DNA from: Ralstonia sp. UNC404CL21Col | Lineage (GTDB): Bacteria > Pseudomonadota > Gammaproteobacteria > Burkholderiales > Burkholderiaceae | Assembly: GCF_000620465.1 (NCBI RefSeq) | Contig: NZ_JIBE01000003.1 | Span: 1,488,001 to 1,552,000 of the forward strand | DNA length: 64,000 nucleotides | Reading direction: 5' to 3' | Shown here: piece by piece, positions 27,865 through 36,007 of the stretch | Layout: each line of letters begins with the position of its first letter | How positions within the stretch are numbered: position 1 is the first letter of the stretch | Program-made: the position numbers and the translations under genes | The notes under the pieces: model-generated | The model's input: only the letters and a program-made list of their open reading frames with translations | Databases searched by the model: none | Told to the model about the DNA's origin: nothing

Positions 27865-28950
27865 TCAGGCCAGGCAGTTCTCCAATCCTTTCAGAATCGT
27901 TTCGCGCGGCAGGTCGACACCGATGAACACCATCCGGTTGGAAGGGGTCTCGCCGTCCCATTTGCCGCCCACATCGCTGCCCATGAGCTGGTGCACGCCC
28001 TGGAATACGACCTTGCGGTCGACGCCTTCCATGTACAGCACGCCCTTGTAGCGCAGCAGCTTCTCGCCGTAGATGTTCAGCACGCCGGAGAGAAACTCCT
28101 CCAGCTTGGTGTAGTTGAACGGCCGTTCGCTGCGGAAGACGAACGAGGCGATGCGGTCGGTATGGTGCGCATGCCCGTGATGGTGGTGATGGCCGTGACC
28201 GTGGTGCTCATGATCGTGGTCGTGATCGTGATCGCAATCGGCCGAGCAGGCGTGGTCATGATCGTGATCGTGGTTGTGATCATGACCGTCTTCGCGCAGG
28301 AAGTCTGGGTCGATCTCCAGCTTGGCATTCAGATTGAAGCCGCGCAGATCGAAGATGGTGTCGATCGGCGCGTCGCCAAAATTGGCGGTGCGGATCGGGG
28401 CGCGCGGGTTCATGTGCAGCAGGCGGTGGCGCAATGCGTCCACGTCGTCGGCGGACACCAGATCGCTCTTGGTAATGAAGATGGCGTCGGCAAAGCCCAC
28501 CTGGCGCTGCGCCTCTTCCTGCTTGTCGAGCTGCATGTTGCCGTGCTTGGCGTCGACCAGCGTGATGACGGCATCCAGCAGGTAGCGGCTGGCGATCTCG
28601 TCGTCCATGAAGAACGTCTGAGCGACGGGGCCGGGGTTCGCAACGCCGGTGGTCTCGATGACCACGCGATCGAACTGGATCTGGCCGTTGTCGCGGCGCG
28701 TGAGCAGGTCGGACAACCCCTTCACCAGGTCGCCGCGGATGGTGCAGCAGATGCAGCCGTTGCTCATCTGCACGATCTGCTCGTTGCCGTCCTGCACGAG
28801 GATGTCGTTGTCGATGTTCTCTTCACCGAACTCGTTCTCGATCACGGCGATCTTCATGCCGTGCTGTTCGGTCAGGATGCGCTTGAGCAGCGTGGTCTTA
28901 CCGCTGCCGAGAAAGCCCGTCAGGATGGTGACCGGGATCATTTTGGACAT
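27865..28950 (-). CDS. COG0523 metal GTPase with internal His-rich loop
   Basis: A 361-residue G3E GTPase: GFLGSGKTTLLKRIL (Walker A), [15 protein letters not shown] (CxCC metal motif), ETTGVANPGPVAQTF, ITKSDLV. Between the G domain and the C-terminal CobW domain lies a loop of about 45 residues made almost wholly of His and Asp with a CSADC pair, a strong metal-binding feature. The C-terminal domain (GVLYMEGVDRKVVFQGVHQLMG) is complete. Its start overlaps the last 13 bases of the Zur-like gene, so regulator and GTPase are one operon. Expected role: zinc handling or delivery when zinc is scarce. Confidence 0.92.
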   Translation of the reverse strand: MSKMIPVTILTGFLGSGKTTLLKRILTEQHGMKIAVIENEFGEENIDNDILVQDGNEQIVQMSNGCICCTIRGDLVKGLSDLLTRRDNGQIQFDRVVIETTGVANPGPVAQTFFMDDEIASRYLLDAVITLVDAKHGNMQLDKQEEAQRQVGFADAIFITKSDLVSADDVDALRHRLLHMNPRAPIRTANFGDAPIDTIFDLRGFNLNAKLEIDPDFLREDGHDHNHDHDHDHACSADCDHDHDHDHEHHGHGHHHHHGHAHHTDRIASFVFRSERPFNYTKLEEFLSGVLNIYGEKLLRYKGVLYMEGVDRKVVFQGVHQLMGSDVGGKWDGETPSNRMVFIGVDLPRETILKGLENCLA

Positions 28951-29465
28951 GATGCGTTTCCTGTCTTGTGATGAGACGCCAGATGCGCGCAATCCGCGCA
29001 AGCGCCCTTGATGGTGAGTTCGGCATGGTCGGCTGCGAAGCCGGCGGGCAGGGCGGCCTTCGGCATGGCCGGCGGCTCGGCACCCTCCAAGCAGAAGTCG
29101 CGCCCGCATTGCGTGCAGTGGAAGTGACTGTGCGAGCGGTGCGCCGCTTCGCGCGCCGCATCGTGCTCGGCCAGGCTGAAGCGGAAGACACGATCGGCCC
29201 CGGCCGTCTTGTGGACGATACCGCCTGCCACGAGCCAGTCGAGCACGCGGTAGACGGTCACGCGGTCGATGCCGGAGTCGTCCGGCAGCGCGTCGCATAC
29301 CGCCTGGTGCGAGAGCGCATCGGCGCCCTGCATCAGCACAGCCAGCACGCGCACGCGGGGCTCGGTCACACGGCTGCCCAGGCCGCGCAGGCGTGCGCGG
29401 GCAGCCTCTTCAGGCGAACTGGATTGCGAAGTGACGAGATCGTCGCGCGGGGCCGGGGTATTCAT
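28938..29465 (-). CDS. zur: Fur-family regulator, probably Zur
   Basis: A 175-residue Fur-superfamily repressor. The winged helix carries SRVTEPRVRVLAVLMQGADALSHQAVCDAL and IDRVTVYRVLDWLVAGGIVHK. The metal and dimer domain has HSHFHCTQCGRDFCLEG and the second Cys pair CADC, the structural zinc site. It is co-translated with a COG0523 GTPase gene, with dksA and another COG0523 gene following, which is the classic setting of a zinc uptake regulator rather than iron Fur. The metal assignment is by context. The start at 29465 (MNTPAP) gives an N-terminal flexible stretch of about 25 residues. Confidence 0.8.
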   Translation of the reverse strand: MNTPAPRDDLVTSQSSSPEEAARARLRGLGSRVTEPRVRVLAVLMQGADALSHQAVCDALPDDSGIDRVTVYRVLDWLVAGGIVHKTAGADRVFRFSLAEHDAAREAAHRSHSHFHCTQCGRDFCLEGAEPPAMPKAALPAGFAADHAELTIKGACADCAHLASHHKTGNASCPK

Positions 29466-29489
29466 GCGCGGGATTGTCCCACGGGGCAC

Positions 29490-29520
29490 GGGTTGCTGCA
29501 ATTGAGTTGCAATTGGGCGG
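29490..29520. promoter_or_regulatory. Candidate autoregulatory operator of the Zur-like gene
   Basis: Two direct copies of TGCAATTG start at 29498 and 29508, exactly one helical turn apart. On the minus strand they overlap a possible -35 (TTGCAG) that lies 17 bases from a -10-like GACAAT. Binding by the Zur-like protein is inferred. Confidence 0.35.
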
Positions 29521-29561
29521 CCTTGCACCGCCCAGGGTTTCTTTTCGTGCGGCGGTAGCGC

Positions 29562-30800
29562 TTACGCCGCAAATGCCAGACACACCGGTGTCGGCACCTT
29601 CGCCACCACCGCCGGCTGGTCCAGCTTGCCGGTCTGGCCGTCGATGCGCAGCCGCAGAATGGTGTCGCCCTTCTGGTTGAGCACGTAGAGGTGGCTGCCG
29701 TCGGGCGCCATCGTCATCGCCCGCGGAAAGTGCACGCCCTCGCTCCAGTACTGAAGCGGCGCGAGCTTGCCCGAGGCATCGATGCTGAATGCGGCCACGC
29801 TGTCGGCCAGCGGGTGGTCGGACTTCAGCTTCCGGTTGCTGGCGTAGAGGAACCGCCCGGACGGGTGCATCAGCAGCTCGGCGCCGCTCTTCTGGCCGGT
29901 GTAGTCGGCAGGGGTGGTGGAAATGCGCTGACGCTCTTCCTGCACGTGGCCGGTGGCGGGGTCGTATCCGTGGCAGGCGACCGAGCCTTCCAGTTCGTTG
30001 ATGACGTAGACCAGCTTGCCTTGCGGATGCAGCGCCAGGTGGCGCGGGCCGCTGCCGGGCTTGAGCTGCGCACGGTCGCGCGGGGCAAGCTTGCCGCCCT
30101 CAATGGCAAACACGTTGATGCGATCGGTGCCCAGGTCGGTGCCGACCACGTGCTGGCCGGTGGTGTCGAACAGCATCATGTGCGCGTGCGGCGCCTCCTG
30201 TTCGGGGCGGGGGCCGGAGCCGGTGTCCTTGAAGATGCCGGAGACGGTGCCGAGCTTGCCGTCCTCGCCGATCGGCAGGAGGTTGTACGCGCCGCCGCTG
30301 TAGATCGACACGCACAGGTGCTTGCCGTCCGGCGACACGACCACGTGTGCGGGGTTCGTGCCCGACAGCGACAGCGGCTGGCGGTTCAGCAGCGTCAGCT
30401 TGCCGTCGCGCGCGTCGATCGCATAGGCCTCGGCGCTGCCGTTCGGCCGACCTTCATACACCTCAAGTTCGTTGATGGCGTACAGGAACCGCTGATTCGG
30501 GTGCACGGCCAGGAACGACGGATTGGCGCTTTCGACGACCTGCACCTGCGTCCATGCATCGCCGCGCGGTGCGAGCACATAGATGCCGCGCGCGGCCGGG
30601 CCGCCGGCGGTGCCGCCCGGCGCATTGAACGTGTACGTGCCGACATAGGCGAAGCGGGGAGCGCGCGCATTGCCTGCGGGCTGCGCGCCCGACGCGGCAG
30701 GTTGCTCGGCCGCCTGGGCCATGACGGTTTTGGGAAGAGCGCCCAGCAAAGGCAAGCTACCGGTCCACTGCATGAAAGTTCGACGAAGACGATTGGTCAT
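29562..30800 (-). CDS. Exported lactonase-like beta-propeller protein
   Basis: A 412-residue protein of the lactonase (YbhE/Pgl, 7-bladed propeller) family. The N-terminus NRLRRTFMQWTGSLPLLGALP has a twin-arginine and hydrophobic stretch, suggesting Tat export, followed by an Ala/Pro-rich linker. Propeller blades repeat the pattern xxPxxRFLYAxNE: SFLAVHPNQRFLYAINELEVYEG, AHVVVSPDGKHLCVSIY, RHLALHPQGKLVYVINELEGSV, ELLMHPSGRFLYASNRK and AMTMAPDGSHLYVLNQKGDTI. Cytoplasmic homologues hydrolyse 6-phosphogluconolactone; an exported one would more likely act on free sugar lactones. It is 12 bases after an FAD oxidase gene, a natural producer of lactones. Confidence 0.88.
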   Translation of the reverse strand: MTNRLRRTFMQWTGSLPLLGALPKTVMAQAAEQPAASGAQPAGNARAPRFAYVGTYTFNAPGGTAGGPAARGIYVLAPRGDAWTQVQVVESANPSFLAVHPNQRFLYAINELEVYEGRPNGSAEAYAIDARDGKLTLLNRQPLSLSGTNPAHVVVSPDGKHLCVSIYSGGAYNLLPIGEDGKLGTVSGIFKDTGSGPRPEQEAPHAHMMLFDTTGQHVVGTDLGTDRINVFAIEGGKLAPRDRAQLKPGSGPRHLALHPQGKLVYVINELEGSVACHGYDPATGHVQEERQRISTTPADYTGQKSGAELLMHPSGRFLYASNRKLKSDHPLADSVAAFSIDASGKLAPLQYWSEGVHFPRAMTMAPDGSHLYVLNQKGDTILRLRIDGQTGKLDQPAVVAKVPTPVCLAFAA

Positions 30801-30812
30801 TGGATGGCTCCA

Positions 30813-32339
30813 TCAAACACGCACGGACATCGCGTGGTGGAAGATGTTGTTCGGATCATACCGGCGCTTCACGTCCTGCAAAAACGCGTACAGGTCGCCG
30901 CTGCCGTAGTAGAGCTGCGGCCAGAACGGGTAGGCGAGCATGTCGACGTCGGGGTAGTTGATGTAGCAGCCCTCGTACCGGTCGCCCGGGTAAGGTGTGC
31001 CGCTGTGCGGCGCGGGCACATCGGGCGCGCCATAGACGTCGCGGTAGAAATCGCTGATCCAGCGCAGGTGGCCGGCGTCATCGGCCGCGGACGTCCAATA
31101 CGTTTGGTACTGCAGCTTCATGATCGACGCGCGCTGCGGCACGGAGGTGTCGCCAATGCGCTCCGCCTTGTTGACGGCGCCGCCGTACGAATCGACTTGC
31201 AGCAGAGACTGGCTCAGATCGACTCCCGGCATTGTCCGCGTGAGGTGGGCATAGATGCGCTGCGCCTCACGCGCCGTGAAGCCGCGCTTCATGTAGGCCG
31301 ACTTGTACTTGCCGCGCTGATTGGCACCCGAGCCGTTCAGATACTGCGTAGCGGTCAGCCAGTCGTATTGCACGATGGTGTGCGGCTTGGAGCAGAGCAG
31401 TTGCCCCACGCCCTGCTTGTGCGCAGGGCCGTAGCCGGGCGGGCGCCCCTTGACCGGCGTGGGCGCGCAAGCCTGGAAGCGGTTCAGAAAATCATTGAGG
31501 ACGGAGAGATCGCGGCACGTGCCATCCGGGTTGCAGAACTGCGTGAGCAGCACGATCTGCCCCGACGATTTGTGCGTGAGTTTGAGCAGCGAGAACATGC
31601 CCCACGTGTCCGGATCCTTGCCGCGCGTCTCCCAGTATTCGCCGTAGATGCGCAGCAGTTCGGCAAAGCGCTGCGGTGTCATGGTCGCCCAGTCGAAGGC
31701 CACGGTGGCGAGCGCCACTTCCTGCGGCGCCGCCGGCAGCTTGGCGAACGTGTAGCTCGTGATGACGCCGAAGTTGCCGCCACCTGCGCCGCGGCATGCC
31801 CGGAAGAGATCCGGATCGTGCGCCGCATCCACGGTGCGCGCAGCGGCCTTGCCTGTCTTGTCGACCGTGACAATGTCCACGGCCGAGAGCCAATCCACCG
31901 TCAGCCCCTGCAGCCGCGAAAGCAGCCCGTATCCGCCGCCGCAGATATGCCCGCCCGCGCCCACCGAATAGCAGGAGCCGCCCGGCAGCGTCACGTTGTG
32001 GCGCTTGTACAGCTCCAGGTAGCCGTTCCAGTTCTGCGTGCCGGCCGGAATGCGCACCGAGCCGTCGGCGCGCACCTCGGGGGTGGCGAGCAGGCTCAGG
32101 TCGACGATCGTGCCGTCGGGGTTGTTGGAGACGAAATCCTCGTAGCAATGTCCGCCGCTGCGCACGGTCGGGCGCTGGCCCGCGTTGATGATGCGCTGCA
32201 CGGCGGGCGCCACATCGTCGGGCTTTTCAATGAGGGCGATGCGGCTCGCGGCCTGCGCGTCCGTCGAGGGCCAGCGCAGGTTGAAGCCATGTTTGAGCGT
32301 GTTGTAGCGAGGGTCTTGGCGCGTCACATCCAGTGTCAT
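30813..32339 (-). CDS. Berberine-bridge-type FAD-linked oxidase
   Basis: A 508-residue flavoprotein with the PCMH FAD-binding domain and a C-terminal BBE segment (YINYPDVD ... [30 protein letters not shown]). Two residues that carry covalent flavin in this family are present: His about 64 in [11 protein letters not shown] and Cys about 123 in [14 protein letters not shown], so bicovalent FAD is predicted. Relatives oxidise carbohydrates to lactones or alcohols. No signal peptide is visible. A GGGAG site precedes the start at 32339. The gene leads a two-gene unit with the lactonase-like protein. Substrate unknown. Confidence 0.9.
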   Translation of the reverse strand: MTLDVTRQDPRYNTLKHGFNLRWPSTDAQAASRIALIEKPDDVAPAVQRIINAGQRPTVRSGGHCYEDFVSNNPDGTIVDLSLLATPEVRADGSVRIPAGTQNWNGYLELYKRHNVTLPGGSCYSVGAGGHICGGGYGLLSRLQGLTVDWLSAVDIVTVDKTGKAAARTVDAAHDPDLFRACRGAGGGNFGVITSYTFAKLPAAPQEVALATVAFDWATMTPQRFAELLRIYGEYWETRGKDPDTWGMFSLLKLTHKSSGQIVLLTQFCNPDGTCRDLSVLNDFLNRFQACAPTPVKGRPPGYGPAHKQGVGQLLCSKPHTIVQYDWLTATQYLNGSGANQRGKYKSAYMKRGFTAREAQRIYAHLTRTMPGVDLSQSLLQVDSYGGAVNKAERIGDTSVPQRASIMKLQYQTYWTSAADDAGHLRWISDFYRDVYGAPDVPAPHSGTPYPGDRYEGCYINYPDVDMLAYPFWPQLYYGSGDLYAFLQDVKRRYDPNNIFHHAMSVRV

Positions 32340-32471
32340 CGACGACTCCCGGTGAGGGCGTTTGCGCAACGCTTGCGCAAACGGAGTTGGATTCGGACGC
32401 ATGGCGTCCGGCGGTTCCAACTTAGTCGTTCGCGGGCCCGGCTTCCATCAGACAATGCCGATACGGCTGGC
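32340..32471. promoter_or_regulatory. Palindromic control region upstream of the FAD oxidase gene
   Basis: A long perfect inverted repeat with arms CGTTTGCGCAA (32359-32369) and TTGCGCAAACG (32373-32383), three bases apart, starts 19 bases before the oxidase ATG. A second one, CGGACGC-ATG-GCGTCCG (32394-32410), is enclosed by GTTGGA/TCCAAC. Neither is followed by a T run, so operator function is more likely than termination for the first; the second may end the upstream gene. Confidence 0.5.
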
Positions 32472-32990
32472 TCATCGCGCCACGTGTGCGAACCATCCGA
32501 CCACGCGCGTTGCCGTTGCCGCCCACAGCGGCCGCACCAGCCAGCACGCCGCAGCCCACGCCAGGATCACCACGACCAGATCGCAGCGACCGCTCTTCCA
32601 CAAGTTCAGGGAATGGCGCCCCCAGATCCAGGGCACGCCCAGCGGATTGGGCCAGTCCGCCAACAGGTGCATCAACCCACCGCACGCGAAGCCGAACAGC
32701 AGCGGCGCCCACACGTGCGCATGGCCCAGCGCCTGGTATGACAGAACAAGCACCGCCACCCAGCCAATGCCCCAATGGGTGGCGGTGCGGTGCGTGATCC
32801 ACAGGCGGCGCGCGGGGGTCCACCAGGCCACCTCCATCCAGTCGGGCGCGGTGCTGCCGGCCACCGCCGCGCAAAACGCCAGGAGGCTGCCGAGATGTTC
32901 GAGAGACGTGTGCGAAGCCTGTGCGACGAGGGTGGCGGCAATCAGGCCTGCCGCCCAACCCGTCGCGTGATGGGCTGCATTGGATGCCAT
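32472..32990 (-). CDS. Membrane-bound metal-dependent hydrolase (DUF457/YdjM-like)
   Basis: About 172 residues, mostly hydrophobic with three to four membrane helices. The N-terminal HHATGWAAGLIAA, then STAPDWMEV and THRTATHWGIGW followed by GGLMHLLADWPNPLGVPWIW, match the His/Asp pattern of the YdjM-type inner-membrane hydrolase family (a metal site formed by H, D and H residues). The substrate is not known. Starts are uncertain: ATG at 32990 fits the domain start, ATG at 33020 would add ten residues; neither has a good ribosome binding site. It follows rlmI on the same strand. Confidence 0.75.
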   Translation of the reverse strand: MASNAAHHATGWAAGLIAATLVAQASHTSLEHLGSLLAFCAAVAGSTAPDWMEVAWWTPARRLWITHRTATHWGIGWVAVLVLSYQALGHAHVWAPLLFGFACGGLMHLLADWPNPLGVPWIWGRHSLNLWKSGRCDLVVVILAWAAACWLVRPLWAATATRVVGWFAHVAR

Positions 32991-33068
32991 CGACGTGATG
33001 CGGAAAACGAAGGACCGCATCTTCGCAATGGCGGCTTGCCGGGACAAGCCAAAAATTGCGACAAATTG

Positions 33069-34262
33069 CTAGCCGACTTGCAGCAGCAGGCCCTTGAGGT
33101 ATTCGCCTTCCGGGAAGCTCGTCAGCAGCGGGTGGTCGACGCCGCCCGCCAGCCGGCGCTGGATGCGCGCCGTCACCTTGGCATCGGCCGCCGCTCCCGC
33201 GACGATCTTCTGGAACAGGTCTGCGTCGATCGCGCCCGAGCATGAATACGTGAAGAGCAGGCCGCCCGGGCGCAGCAACTGCATGCCAACCAAGTTGATC
33301 TCTTTGTATGCGCGCGCCGCGCGATCGACCTGCTGCGCCGAGGCCGCAAACTTGGGCGGATCCAGCACGATCAGGTCGAACTGGCGGCCTTCCGCGCGGA
33401 AGTTGCGCAGCGACTTGAAGACGTCCGCGTCCAGCCACTCGGCGCGCGCCGGATCGAAGCCATTGAGCGTGACGTTGCGCTCTGCCACCGCCAGCGCCTC
33501 GCCCGACGAGTCGATCGACACCACCGAGCGCGCCCCGCCCTTGAGCGCGGCCAGCGAAAAGCCGCCGGTATAGCAGAAGCAGTTCAGCACATCGCGATCG
33601 CGCGCCAAGGCGCCGACGAGCGCGCGGTTGTCGCGCTGATCCACGTAGAAGCCGGTCTTGTGGCCTTCGCGCACGTCCACGTAATAACGCACGCCGTGCT
33701 CGGTGGCGGACAGATCGGCGGGCGGCTCGGCGCCGGCCAGCACACCGGTCATCTGCTCCAGGCCTTCGCGCTCGCGCACGCTCACGTCCGACCGTTCATA
33801 GACGTTCGGGCAACCCGTCTCTTTGATGAGCGCGGCGACGATCGCCTGCTTCCAGTGCTCCACGCCCGCGGCGCTGAACTGGCAGACGAGCTGGCCCGCA
33901 TCCCCTGTGCCGTACTGGTCGACGATCAGGCCGGGCAGGCCATCGGCTTCGCCCATGACGAGGCGCACGGCGTCGGTGTCGTGCACCCACGCGCGGCGGT
34001 ACGCCACGGCGGCGGCAATGCGGCGCTTGAAGAACGCGTGGTCGACGGGCTCCGATTCATCAAAGCTCCACACGCGCGCGCGAATCTGCGAGACAGGGCT
34101 GAACGCGGCGCGCGCCAGAAACTGGCCGTTGTGCGCGCGCACGATGACGGTCGCGCCGGAGGCCGGCTTGCCTTCGACGCGATCGATGGCGTTGGCGAAA
34201 ATCCACGGGTGCCGGCGCAGCAGCGAGCGCTCCTTGCCGGGCTTCAGAATCAGGGTTTGCAT
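33069..34262 (-). CDS. rlmI: 23S rRNA methyltransferase RlmI-type (m5C1962)
   Basis: A 397-residue SAM-dependent methyltransferase. The N-terminal PUA domain has LKPGKERSLLRRHPWIFANAIDRVEG, a linking domain carries GLIVDQYG and VREGHKTGFYVDQRDNR, and the Rossmann part has VLNCFCYTGGFSLAALKGGA, VVSIDSSGEAL and LIVLDPPKFAAS. The cysteine in LLFTYSCSGAID is the catalytic one. RlmI methylates C1962 of 23S rRNA. It lies 39 bases from xerC on the same strand. Confidence 0.93.
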   Translation of the reverse strand: MQTLILKPGKERSLLRRHPWIFANAIDRVEGKPASGATVIVRAHNGQFLARAAFSPVSQIRARVWSFDESEPVDHAFFKRRIAAAVAYRRAWVHDTDAVRLVMGEADGLPGLIVDQYGTGDAGQLVCQFSAAGVEHWKQAIVAALIKETGCPNVYERSDVSVREREGLEQMTGVLAGAEPPADLSATEHGVRYYVDVREGHKTGFYVDQRDNRALVGALARDRDVLNCFCYTGGFSLAALKGGARSVVSIDSSGEALAVAERNVTLNGFDPARAEWLDADVFKSLRNFRAEGRQFDLIVLDPPKFAASAQQVDRAARAYKEINLVGMQLLRPGGLLFTYSCSGAIDADLFQKIVAGAAADAKVTARIQRRLAGGVDHPLLTSFPEGEYLKGLLLQVG

Positions 34263-34301
34263 ACGACTGGGGATGGGGTGCCCGATGGCTCGGGCAATGC
34301 G

Positions 34302-35288
34302 CTACTTCTTTTTTGCGCGGGGATGCGCCTGATCGTAGATCTTGGCCAGGTGCTGAAAATCGAGCGAAGTATAAACCTGCGTGCTGGCAATGCTGGCGTG
34401 GCCGAGCAGTTCCTGCACCGCGCGCAGATCACCGGAGGACTGCAGCATGTGCGTGGCAAACGAATGCCGCAGCACGTGCGGATGCACATCCGCCGGAACA
34501 CCCGCCGCGATGGCGTTGCGCTTCATGCGCAATTGAATCTGCCGCTGCGCCAGCCGCTTGCCACGCGGCGAGAGAAACAGCGCGTGCGCGTCTTCGGGTG
34601 CCGCGTCGGGCTTGGCAAGCTGCTCGCGCACCGCCAGCCATGCAGCCAGCGCCTCCGCCGCCTTGGTGCCCACCGGCACGGTGCGCCGCTTGCTGCCCTT
34701 GCCGAGCACCTGCACCTCGCGCGCCTCCAGATCGAGCCAGCTCGCCGATTCATACGCGCCGGCCTTCACGTGGCGCATGTCGAGGCTGACCAGCTCGGAG
34801 AGCCGCAGCCCGCACGAATAGAACAGCTCGTTGACGGCACGGTCGCGAACCGTTTCGGCATCGTCGCCGGGCAACTGCTCCATCAGCGCGACAGCTTGCT
34901 CGACGGACAACGCTTTCGGCAGCCGCTTCGGGCTCTTCGGGGCGCGTACACCATCAACGGGATTGGCGGTGACGGCGGCATCGCGCAGCGCCATCCATTT
35001 GAACCAGCCGCGCCACGCCGACAGCGCCCGCGCGATGCTGCGGCCTGACAGACCGTCGCCGTGCAGTTGCGCCATCATGCGGCGGATGTGGTGGGACTGC
35101 AGTTGCGTGAGATCGACGATGGCGGCGTGCTGCGCACCGAGGCGCTGCAGCACGGCCAGCTCGCGGGTGTAGCTCTCCAGCGTGTGCGGCGAGAGCTGCC
35201 GCTCGAACTTCAGCGCGTCAAGGTACGCCGCAATCTGCGGATGCGGCGCCTGCGCGCCGGACGCATCGGCTGAAGCAGATTGCGGCAT
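34302..35288 (-). CDS. xerC: Tyrosine recombinase XerC
   Basis: A 328-residue tyrosine recombinase that resolves chromosome dimers at dif together with XerD. The N-terminal SAM-like DNA-binding domain covers about 17-110 (LDALKFERQLSPHTLESYTREL). Catalytic residues are seen as Arg in SCGLRLSELVSL, Lys in VLGKGSKRRTVP, HVLRHSFATHML, the second His in LLGHASIASTQ and the nucleophile Tyr in TQVYTSLDF. It starts 14 bases after the DUF484 gene, the usual partner of xerC. Not a phage integrase: it has the housekeeping neighbours and length. Confidence 0.95.
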   Translation of the reverse strand: MPQSASADASGAQAPHPQIAAYLDALKFERQLSPHTLESYTRELAVLQRLGAQHAAIVDLTQLQSHHIRRMMAQLHGDGLSGRSIARALSAWRGWFKWMALRDAAVTANPVDGVRAPKSPKRLPKALSVEQAVALMEQLPGDDAETVRDRAVNELFYSCGLRLSELVSLDMRHVKAGAYESASWLDLEAREVQVLGKGSKRRTVPVGTKAAEALAAWLAVREQLAKPDAAPEDAHALFLSPRGKRLAQRQIQLRMKRNAIAAGVPADVHPHVLRHSFATHMLQSSGDLRAVQELLGHASIASTQVYTSLDFQHLAKIYDQAHPRAKKK

Positions 35289-35302
35289 GCGGTGGGCTGC
35301 GC

Positions 35303-36007
35303 TCAGTCGCGCAGGCGGTTGAGCGCGGCAGCGGCCAGTTCGCCGATCTGCGCGAGGTAAGTCGTACCCATGCCGTCATGGAAGCGGCGGGCGTCCGGCG
35401 ACCCGAGCACCAGCAGGCCGAATGCCGGCGCAGCGCTGGCATCGGCATCGCCACGCACCGGCACGCGCAGCGTGACGATCGCGAGCGATTCGACGGGCGC
35501 GCCGCCGGTATCCGACGTATCAAGCCAGCCGGCGGCTTCAAAGCCCGCATTGGCACCGCAATACGGCGCACGCAGGCCGGCGGCAAACAGGCGCACTTCC
35601 TCGCTCACGCCCTGCGCGACTTCAAGGTGTGCAAATTCCTCACCGACCTGCCACACGCGCAGCGCCACAGCGGGCACGTCAAAGATTTCACGCAGACCAT
35701 CCTGCACGGCGTACGGCAGCGCATGCGTGTCGGCCTCACCCAGCAGGCGCGTCGTCCAGGCGTGCACGCGCTGCTGCGTGCGGTCGTTCTCGTTGCCGTG
35801 GCGCATCAGGTCCGAGAGCTTCAGTTCGAGGTGCTTGTTCTTGTCGCGCAGGATTTCCATCTGACGCTCCTGCAGCGACACCGCGCGGTGGCTGTGCGGG
35901 CTCGTCAATTGAATGGCGGCCAGCAGCTCGGCGTGCTCTTCAAAGAAGGCCGGATGCGCCTGCAGGTAGTTGGCGACGTCTTGTGCGTTCATCGTGGAGT
36001 TGCTCAT
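35303..36007 (-). CDS. DUF484 (GAF-like) protein, xerC partner
   Basis: A 234-residue cytoplasmic protein of the DUF484 family. The N-terminal part has VANYLQAHPAFFEEHAELLAAIQLTSPHSHRAVSLQERQMEILRDKN, a helix rich in charged residues follows, then a GAF-like fold. Its ATG overlaps the TGA of gatB by one base and it is followed by xerC after 14 bases. In many proteobacteria DUF484 genes sit just before xerC. Function is not established. Confidence 0.9.
   Translation of the reverse strand: MSNSTMNAQDVANYLQAHPAFFEEHAELLAAIQLTSPHSHRAVSLQERQMEILRDKNKHLELKLSDLMRHGNENDRTQQRVHAWTTRLLGEADTHALPYAVQDGLREIFDVPAVALRVWQVGEEFAHLEVAQGVSEEVRLFAAGLRAPYCGANAGFEAAGWLDTSDTGGAPVESLAIVTLRVPVRGDADASAAPAFGLLVLGSPDARRFHDGMGTTYLAQIGELAAAALNRLRD

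Noticed and set aside
28164-28300. CRISPR-like short repeats
   Set aside because: The repeats are codons of a His/Asp-rich loop in a GTPase gene with no spacer structure.
28951-29298. N-terminal extension of the second COG0523 GTPase into the Zur-like gene
   Set aside because: The Walker A motif follows directly after the ATG at 28950 as in the family; the extension is a shadow of the regulator gene.
29691-32741. Open frame of over 1000 codons on the plus strand opposite the lactonase and FAD oxidase genes
   Set aside because: Shadow frame with Val/Ala/Arg/His-rich composition and no motif; the opposite strand encodes well-defined proteins.
34302-35288. Phage integrase and possible genomic island
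   Set aside because: The tyrosine recombinase has XerC features and is adjacent to DUF484; no attachment-site repeats, tRNA or phage genes nearby.
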